DNA of 18,108 nt from an uncultured Collinsella sp. (lineage in GTDB: Bacteria > Actinomycetota > Coriobacteriia > Coriobacteriales > Coriobacteriaceae): the NCBI GenBank assembly GCA_900545615.1, contig UQZM01000043.1, forward strand, positions 1-18,108. Reading direction: 5' to 3'. The translations under genes and the position numbers were made by a program. Each line of letters opens with the position of its first letter. The first letter of the stretch is position 1. Below, piece after piece: positions 13,582-18,108 of this stretch. The notes below the pieces were generated by a model. That model was given only the letters and a program-made list of their open reading frames with translations, was not told the DNA's origin and ran no database searches.

Positions 13582-14982
13582 ATGGCTTCTTCTGATGCAA
13601 CACAACGAGCAGTCCTTGCCGGACTTTCGTGCGGGATCGGCCTTGCCGCTCCCGTGGTTATGTATGCCGCGACGCTGCCGTTTTCGTCGGTGAACGAGAC
13701 GGTCGTGGCGGGTGCGGTTCCCTTCGCCGTGGGCGCGGTGGCGGGCGTGGGTATCTATGCCGCCTCGCTGGGTATCTCCGAGTATCGTGCGCAGCGTGAA
13801 GAGCGTCTGTTCCAGCCCGATGCCATGGGCGGTGCCGCCAATCTCAATCAGCATCAAAGCGAGTTCAAGACCGCCTCGATTCCAGCTCAGCAGCAGGATG
13901 CGACTCCTTACGCTGCGGCTTCTGCTTCTCAGGCTCAGGCGGAGCAGTCTACCTCGGCATTCCTTTCCGGCCTGACCGGTGCGTTCCAGCGCCGTCATGC
14001 CGATGATGGTGTCCCTACCATCGCTCGAGCCGCAGATGCTATGGACGAGGACGAGGCTTGGTCCATGATCGACAGTATGCTCGACGACGATTCGCCGGTG
14101 AGCTGCGACCCTGCACACTCGCGCGACGTCTATCAAGTCGCCATCGACGAGCTCACCAACGGCGGGCAGACCGGCTCCTTCAATCGCGACGACATCGCCG
14201 CCGCGGCACGCGCCGTGTCGGGCTCCCAGGCCGCCCCTGCGGGCAGCACGGCGGCTTTCGTGGCACTCGTTGCCAACGCGGCAGCCAATAACGCTTACAG
14301 TGCTACCTCGGCGGATGCGAACGCTTCTGCCGACAATTCGTACGTTGATGAAGCCATGACTGCGGACGAGGAGGCCGTTGCCGCCCGCCGTGCCGCCGAA
14401 AGCTCGCTGTGGGGCGCTCCTGCCCAGCAGCAGGCGGCCGAGGCTGCGCCGTACAACGCAAACCTCGCCAGCATGCCTATCATCTCCGGTGCCGTGGACA
14501 TCGATCTCGATGACCTCGATGAGCCTGCAGCCATCACCGCATCGATTGATGCCCAAGATCGCATCGACACCGGCGACCTTCCGGACGCCTCGCTCGAGGT
14601 TGATGTCCCCATGGCCGATTACTCGGGCCACGAGGACATGTGGGCCGCCGCCACCGCGATCCTGGATGAGATTGACGAGCCTGCTACTGTTGCAGCCCCC
14701 ACTCCCGTCGCTGCCCCTCAGCCTGCTGCCCCCGCCTATGTCGGCCGTCACAGCGCTGTGTTCCCCGAGGATACTGCCCGTATCTCGCGCGAGAGCATCG
14801 AGCGGGCCGAGGCTATTGCCGCCGGCATTATGGAAAATCGTCGTCACGAGCGCGTCAATCAGATCCTCGAGGAAGAGATCGAGCGCCTGCAGTCCTCTAC
14901 CGCCAAGCGTACGGGCCGTGCTTATCTGAGCGTTATCGAGGGCGGTACCGCCAGCTTCGCGCCGCTCCGCGCGGAGGCATAA
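13582..14982 (+). CDS. Two-helix membrane protein with long acidic low-complexity tail, function unknown
   Basis: Encodes 466 residues that I do not recognise. Two hydrophobic segments at about 10-31 and 40-63 form an N-terminal membrane hairpin. The rest is Ala-rich, acidic and mostly low complexity. Two short segments, AWSMIDSMLDDD (159-170) and MWAAATAILDEID (353-365), share a tryptophan followed by a hydrophobic/acidic helix pattern and may be repeated binding motifs. The C-terminal 65 residues form a charged amphipathic helix (SRESIERAEAIAAGIMENRR, then VNQILEEEIERLQ) and a short tail. No enzyme motif is visible. The open frame extends to a TTG at 13555, but ATG 13582 with GGGGAG 5 bases upstream is a better start. 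VanZ follows after 7 bases, so the two are very likely cotranscribed. A cytoplasmic tail tethered to the membrane is inferred. Confidence 0.8.
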   Translation: MASSDATQRAVLAGLSCGIGLAAPVVMYAATLPFSSVNETVVAGAVPFAVGAVAGVGIYAASLGISEYRAQREERLFQPDAMGGAANLNQHQSEFKTASIPAQQQDATPYAAASASQAQAEQSTSAFLSGLTGAFQRRHADDGVPTIARAADAMDEDEAWSMIDSMLDDDSPVSCDPAHSRDVYQVAIDELTNGGQTGSFNRDDIAAAARAVSGSQAAPAGSTAAFVALVANAAANNAYSATSADANASADNSYVDEAMTADEEAVAARRAAESSLWGAPAQQQAAEAAPYNANLASMPIISGAVDIDLDDLDEPAAITASIDAQDRIDTGDLPDASLEVDVPMADYSGHEDMWAAATAILDEIDEPATVAAPTPVAAPQPAAPAYVGRHSAVFPEDTARISRESIERAEAIAAGIMENRRHERVNQILEEEIERLQSSTAKRTGRAYLSVIEGGTASFAPLRAEA

Positions 14983-14989
14983 CTTCTGC

Positions 14990-15439
14990 ATGGTTAAGAT
15001 CAATCGAAAATGGGCGGTTGTTACCTGCCTGATGGCGCTTTTGATTTGGGGCAATTCGCTGGTTCCCGGCTCGGGGTCGGGTTCGCTGAGCCTAACGGTC
15101 ATGGAAGCTATCCGCGGTTTCCTGCACGGCGTGGGACTTCCATATGAATGGGTGACCAACTTTGTTGTTCGCAAGTGCGCGCATTTTACCGAGTATATGG
15201 TGCTCGGCATCCTGGCAACGCACGCCTTTGATTTTGAGGGCCGGCACACCTTTGACGTGCTACTGCCCACGGCGGTGTTCCTGCTGCTGATTCCCTCGAT
15301 CGACGAGACGATTCAGCTCTTTGTGCCGGGACGCGCCGGCATGATCACTGATGTGATGATCGACTGCTGTGGAGCGGCAACGGGCGTTGTGCTCCGATAT
15401 CTCTTACGGTGGCTGATGTGCGCCAAAAAAGCCGCCTAG
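14990..15439 (+). CDS. VanZ-family membrane protein
   Basis: Encodes 149 residues with about four hydrophobic segments (near 8-24, 67-80, 88-104 and 119-141). VanZ-family hallmarks are present: RKCAHFTEYMVLG (61-73) and IDETIQLFVPGRAGMITDV (104-122). The namesake VanZ gives low-level teicoplanin resistance in enterococcal van clusters. Most chromosomal members have no known role, and there are no other van genes here, so a resistance role should not be assumed. The gene starts 7 bases after the upstream stop codon, and the nearest GGAGG (14973-14977) lies within the upstream gene, which suggests translational coupling. The TAG stop (15437-15439) lies inside the left arm of the downstream terminator. 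Confidence 0.88.
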   Translation: MVKINRKWAVVTCLMALLIWGNSLVPGSGSGSLSLTVMEAIRGFLHGVGLPYEWVTNFVVRKCAHFTEYMVLGILATHAFDFEGRHTFDVLLPTAVFLLLIPSIDETIQLFVPGRAGMITDVMIDCCGAATGVVLRYLLRWLMCAKKAA

Positions 15440-15471
15440 GACGTATTGTTTGGTCCTAGGCGGCCTTTTTT
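15431..15471. terminator. Bidirectional terminator between VanZ and the ROK kinase gene
   Basis: A perfect 12-bp stem GCCGCCTAGGAC (15431-15442) with GTCCTAGGCGGC (15453-15464) has a 10-base loop and is followed by CTTTTTT. On the reverse strand it is followed by TTTTTT (complement of 15425-15430), so it can also stop reverse transcription from the ROK gene. Confidence 0.88.
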
Positions 15472-15553
15472 ATTTGAGGGGTTATATGAGGCGTGGTGGC
15501 GTCGTTCCGTAGGTTGGATTTGCCGAGCGCGCCACGCCCTGTGGGTGCGTCTG

Positions 15554-16444
15554 CTACTGAAGCGCCTGTGCGCCCAGGGCCAGGCAGCCCATGATGCCCT
15601 GCTTGCCCTCGAGGCTGTTGTTGACAATATAGGAATCGATGTCGTTGACCTCGGGCGTGACGATATAGCCGTTGAGCATCTCGGCGCACTTTTTGCGTGC
15701 GAGCGGCACGATGGGGGTGTGGTCGGCCACGCCGCCGCCGATGATGATCTTTTGCGGTGCGTAGCACAGCGTGTAGGTCATGAGCGCCTGTGCCAGATAG
15801 CCTGCGAGCAGGTCCATGGCCTCCGGGTCATCGGCCATGTCTCCGGCGCTCTTGCCATCCCAGCGCTTTTTAACGCCAGGGCCGGCGATGAGGCCCTCGA
15901 GGCAGTTGTCATGGAAGGGGCAGGCGCTATGCTCGCCGATGGTGTCGCGCGGGTCGCGCGTGACCAGGATGTGGCCGGCCTCGGGATGCATCATGCCGTG
16001 CACGAGCTTGCCGCCCGAGAGCACGCCGGCGCCCACGCCGGTGCCGATGGTCAGGTAGACCACGTCGGTGAGGCCCTGGGCGCAACCAAAGGTGACCTCG
16101 CCCAAGCAGGCAACGTTGACGTCGGTGTCGTAGCCACAGGGAATATTGAGCTCGTTTTGGATGGTGCCCAGCAGATCAAAGTAGCGCCATGCCGTTTTGG
16201 GCGTCTCCAGGATCTTGCCGTATTGGGGCGACGCGGGGTTGACTGCGGTGGGGCCAAAGGCGCCGATGCCCAGCGCGGTGATGCCCTTGTCGGCAAACCA
16301 TGCATTGACGGCCTCAACGGTCTCCTGCGGGGTCGTGGTCGCGATCTGCTCACGCTCCAGGACCGTACCGTCTGCATAGCCCGTGGCGCAGACCATCTTG
16401 GTGCCGCCGGCCTCGAGCGCTCCGATAAGCTGCTGTTCTGCCAT
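15554..16444 (-). CDS. ROK-family sugar kinase, probable fructokinase
   Basis: Encodes 296 residues. ROK kinases phosphorylate hexoses with ATP in the cytoplasm. EAGGTK (11-16) is the N-terminal phosphate-binding motif. GYDTDVNVACLGE contains the likely catalytic Asp108. LTIGTGVGAG (131-140) is the second nucleotide-binding motif. PEAGH with His158 and CPFHDNC with Cys175, His178 and Cys181 form the ROK zinc site. The sequence HILVTRDPRD...CPFHDNCLEGLIAGPGVKKRW is most like ROK fructokinases (EC 2.7.1.4) rather than glucokinases, though the usual RWG is RWDG here. There is no DNA-binding domain, so it is an enzyme, not a ROK repressor. ATG 16444 has GAGAGG 6 bases upstream. A reverse-strand -10 TATACT (16483-16488) may drive it. 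No transporter or other sugar genes are adjacent. Confidence 0.88.
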   Translation of the reverse strand: MAEQQLIGALEAGGTKMVCATGYADGTVLEREQIATTTPQETVEAVNAWFADKGITALGIGAFGPTAVNPASPQYGKILETPKTAWRYFDLLGTIQNELNIPCGYDTDVNVACLGEVTFGCAQGLTDVVYLTIGTGVGAGVLSGGKLVHGMMHPEAGHILVTRDPRDTIGEHSACPFHDNCLEGLIAGPGVKKRWDGKSAGDMADDPEAMDLLAGYLAQALMTYTLCYAPQKIIIGGGVADHTPIVPLARKKCAEMLNGYIVTPEVNDIDSYIVNNSLEGKQGIMGCLALGAQALQ

Positions 16445-16519
16445 AGTATTCCTCTCTCTGGGACGAGTTGCTCCGTGACTAAAGTATAGGGCTCTAAACT
16501 ATTTAAGAATGCGTTATAA

Positions 16520-16560
16520 AAAGAAGCCTCGCAACGCGGCGGGCGGTGCGAGGCTTCTTT
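16520..16560 (-). terminator. Terminator of the aminotransferase gene
   Basis: A perfect 14-bp stem (16520-16533 with 16547-16560) has a 13-base GC-rich loop. On the reverse strand it lies 25 bases after the aminotransferase stop and ends TTCTTTTTATAA. It separates this gene from the ROK kinase gene, which therefore has its own promoter. Confidence 0.85.
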
Positions 16561-16585
16561 GGCTACTTTAGCTGCCGGGCCGTCC

Positions 16586-17767
16586 TTACCCGCGCGGCTT
16601 GATTTTATCACGTAGAGACTTGAGGTTCTCCAGTGCCGCATTAAGCGTCTCGTTCCGCTTGGCAAAGTGGAAACGAATCAGATGGTTGACGGGCTCGCGG
16701 AAGAAGCTCGAGCCGGGCACTGCGCCCACGCCCACCTTAGACGCGAGATCCTCGCAGAATTCGAGGTCGCTGTCATAGCCAAACTCAGAGATGTCCATCA
16801 TGACGTAGTAAGCGCCCTGCGGCACGTTGTGCTCAAGACCGATGCTATCGAGCCCCTGGCAGAACAGGTCGCGCTTGGCGGTGTAGAGGTCGAGGACCTC
16901 CTGGTAATAGCTGTCGTCGAAGTTGAGGGCGGTGACGACAGCTTCCTGCAGGGGAGCGGCGGCACCCACGGTGAGGAAGTCGTGGACCTTCTTGATGCGC
17001 TCGGTGATCTGGGCCGGGGCAATGGTGTAGCCAAGACGCCAGCCGGTGATGGAGTACGTCTTAGACAGCGAACTACAGCTGATGGTTCGCTCGAACATGC
17101 CGGGCAGCGTGGCCATATAGACGTGCTCGTGGGGCGCGTAGACGATGTGCTCGTATACCTCGTCGGTAATGCAGTAGGCGTCGTACTTTTTGCAGAGGTC
17201 GGCGATAAAGGTGAGCTCCTCGCGCGTAAAGACCTTGCCGCAGGGGTTGGAAGGGTTGCACAGGACGATGGCCTTGGGGTCGTTGTCGCGGAAGGCCGCC
17301 TCGAGTGTCTCGCGGTCAAAGTCGAATGTGGGCGGGTTGAGCGGCACGTAGATGGGCTCGGCACCCGAAAGGATCGTGTCGGCGCCGTAGTTCTCGTAGA
17401 ACGGCGAGAAGATGACGACCTTATCGCCGGGGTTCGTGACCGTCATCATGGCGGCCATCATGGCCTCGGTGGAGCCGCAGGTGACTACGATATTCTCGTT
17501 GGGGTTCACCGGCATGCCCATAAAGTGCTCCTGTTTGGCGGCAAGCGCCTCGCGCATGGCCTGGGAGCCCCAGGTGATGGAGTACTGGTGATAGAGCGGC
17601 TTGGGATCGGCGGCGATGGTGCTGAGGCTATCGAGCAGCTGCGCCGGGGGATTGAAGTCAGGGAAGCCCTGCGAGAGATTGACAGCGCCGTACTTATTGG
17701 AGATGCGTGTCATGCGGCGGATGACCGAATCGGTAAATCTTGCCGTGCGGTTGGAGAGTTCTTTCAT
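16586..17767 (-). CDS. PLP-dependent class I/II aminotransferase
   Basis: Encodes 393 residues, fold type I pyridoxal-phosphate enzyme, cytoplasmic. NLSQGFPDF (30-38) is a substrate-side motif. Asn174 in NPSNPCGK contacts the cofactor. Asp202 in TDEVYEH contacts the ring nitrogen. Lys236 in SLSKTYSITGWRLGY forms the Schiff base, and the arginine in HLIRFHFAK should bind the substrate carboxylate. The QGFPDF and YHQYSITWGSQAMREALA regions resemble the kynurenine/methionine/glutamine aminotransferase group (YbdL- or KAT-like) more than true aspartate aminotransferases, but the substrate cannot be fixed from sequence alone. ATG 17767 has AAAGGA 6 bases upstream. It is transcribed alone, away from the tRNA pair. 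Confidence 0.92.
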   Translation of the reverse strand: MKELSNRTARFTDSVIRRMTRISNKYGAVNLSQGFPDFNPPAQLLDSLSTIAADPKPLYHQYSITWGSQAMREALAAKQEHFMGMPVNPNENIVVTCGSTEAMMAAMMTVTNPGDKVVIFSPFYENYGADTILSGAEPIYVPLNPPTFDFDRETLEAAFRDNDPKAIVLCNPSNPCGKVFTREELTFIADLCKKYDAYCITDEVYEHIVYAPHEHVYMATLPGMFERTISCSSLSKTYSITGWRLGYTIAPAQITERIKKVHDFLTVGAAAPLQEAVVTALNFDDSYYQEVLDLYTAKRDLFCQGLDSIGLEHNVPQGAYYVMMDISEFGYDSDLEFCEDLASKVGVGAVPGSSFFREPVNHLIRFHFAKRNETLNAALENLKSLRDKIKPRG

Positions 17768-17851
17768 GACGGTCCTTTCGAGGATTTGCAGTGGGGCAAG
17801 TTTACTCCTATGAAACCGGTGGGATTTGCTCGAAATGGTCTCGAAAAACTC

Positions 17852-17870
17852 TTTTCAAAATTCTTGAAAA
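17852..17870. promoter_or_regulatory. 19-bp inverted repeat upstream of the tRNA promoter
   Basis: TTTTCAA (17852-17858), AATTC, TTGAAAA (17864-17870): perfect 7-bp arms ending 7 bases before the -35 box of the tRNA promoter. It could be an operator or an AT-rich UP element that strengthens the promoter. Confidence 0.4.
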
Positions 17871-17877
17871 TTGGGGC

Positions 17878-17906
17878 TTGCATCGCGTGGCGTTCCTTGC
17901 AATAAT
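17878..17906 (+). promoter_or_regulatory. Promoter of tRNA-His and tRNA-Lys
   Basis: TTGCAT (17878-17883) and AATAAT (17901-17906) are separated by 17 bases. The tRNA-His gene begins 26 bases after the -10 box. tRNA-Lys has no separate promoter in the 22-base gap, so the two are probably one transcript. Confidence 0.65.
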
Positions 17907-17932
17907 AGTCGAGCGCGAAGCGCACAGGACAC

Positions 17933-18010
17933 GGTGGGTGTAGCTCAGTTGGCTAGAGCGACGGGTTGTGGTCCCGTAGGTCGAGGGTTCGAGTCCCTTT
18001 ACCCACCCCA
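17933..18010 (+). tRNA. tRNA-His (anticodon GTG)
   Basis: Acceptor arm GTGGGTG (17934-17940) pairs with TACCCAC (18000-18006), with one G-U pair. The anticodon stem ACGGG (17961-17965) / CCCGT (17973-17977) has GTG at 17968-17970. C18007 is the discriminator typical of tRNA-His. G17933 can be the extra G(-1) that pairs with it and is required by histidyl-tRNA synthetase. CCA is encoded (18008-18010). Confidence 0.94.
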
Positions 18011-18032
18011 GTTCTTGCTTCGTGTTGATATC

Positions 18033-18108
18033 GGGTCGTTAGCTCAGTTGGTAGAGCAGGGGACTCTTAATCCCAAGGTCCAGGGTTCGACCCCCTGACG
18101 GCCCACCA
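18033..18108 (+). tRNA. tRNA-Lys (anticodon CTT)
   Basis: Acceptor arm GGGTCGT (18033-18039) pairs with ACGGCCC (18098-18104), with one G-U pair. The anticodon loop is CTCTTAA with CTT at 18066-18068, reading AAG codons. The discriminator is A18105 and CCA is encoded (18106-18108). The gene ends exactly at the window edge, so its terminator is not visible. Confidence 0.94.

Noticed and set aside
13519..15270. 583-codon reverse reading frame opposite the unknown membrane protein and VanZ
   Set aside because: The forward frames have a promoter, good start site, tight spacing, membrane segments and VanZ motifs. The reverse frame is an antisense shadow.
14990..15439. VanZ as a sign of a glycopeptide resistance cluster
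   Set aside because: No vanH, vanA/B, vanX, vanR or vanS homologues are in the window. Isolated VanZ-family genes are common and usually not resistance genes.

Overview
The window is a high-GC, gene-dense stretch of bacterial chromosome. The most likely source is a Coriobacteriia gut actinobacterium, with Collinsella or a close relative as the best guess. The evidence is the base composition, a very long Ala/Lys/Arg-rich extension on Rho, a CarD-family regulator, and intergenic repeats built around GGGGAC that I associate from memory with this group. The genus assignment is inference. I see no phage, insertion sequence, CRISPR array or obvious horizontally acquired cassette.

Layout. (1) 1-2359: a tRNA-Ala(CGC) with its own promoter and terminator, then a small coiled-coil protein with one C-terminal membrane segment, then pncB (NAD salvage). 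(2) 2439-6483: proline synthesis. proB and proA both read forward, but a reverse-strand proline-iminopeptidase-like S33 hydrolase lies between them, so the usual proBA operon is split. (3) 6554-7747: two reverse-strand genes, an HD-domain phosphohydrolase and a CarD-like RNA polymerase-binding regulator, bracketed by two copies of the same hairpin. (4) 7748-10730: argS flanked by two large intergenic regions. The argS-rho gap of almost 800 bp is a mosaic of imperfect direct repeats, hairpins and a pseudoknot-like arrangement, ending in a promoter and a structured leader for rho. (5) 10731-13268: rho, 845 codons, about half of it a low-complexity N-terminal extension. (6) 13582-15439: a two-gene unit of an unknown membrane protein with a long acidic tail and a VanZ-like protein. 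(7) 15554-17767: reverse-strand ROK sugar kinase and class I/II aminotransferase, each with a hairpin terminator. (8) 17878-18108: promoter, tRNA-His(GTG) and tRNA-Lys(CTT), the latter ending at the last base.

Most genes are housekeeping (tRNA, argS, rho, pncB, proB, proA). The points worth a second look are Rho itself (long disordered extension, altered RNA-binding motif, structured leader), the GGGGAC-type intergenic elements, the proB/peptidase/proA arrangement, and the unknown membrane protein paired with VanZ. No complete new multi-gene system is evident, and I do not claim one.
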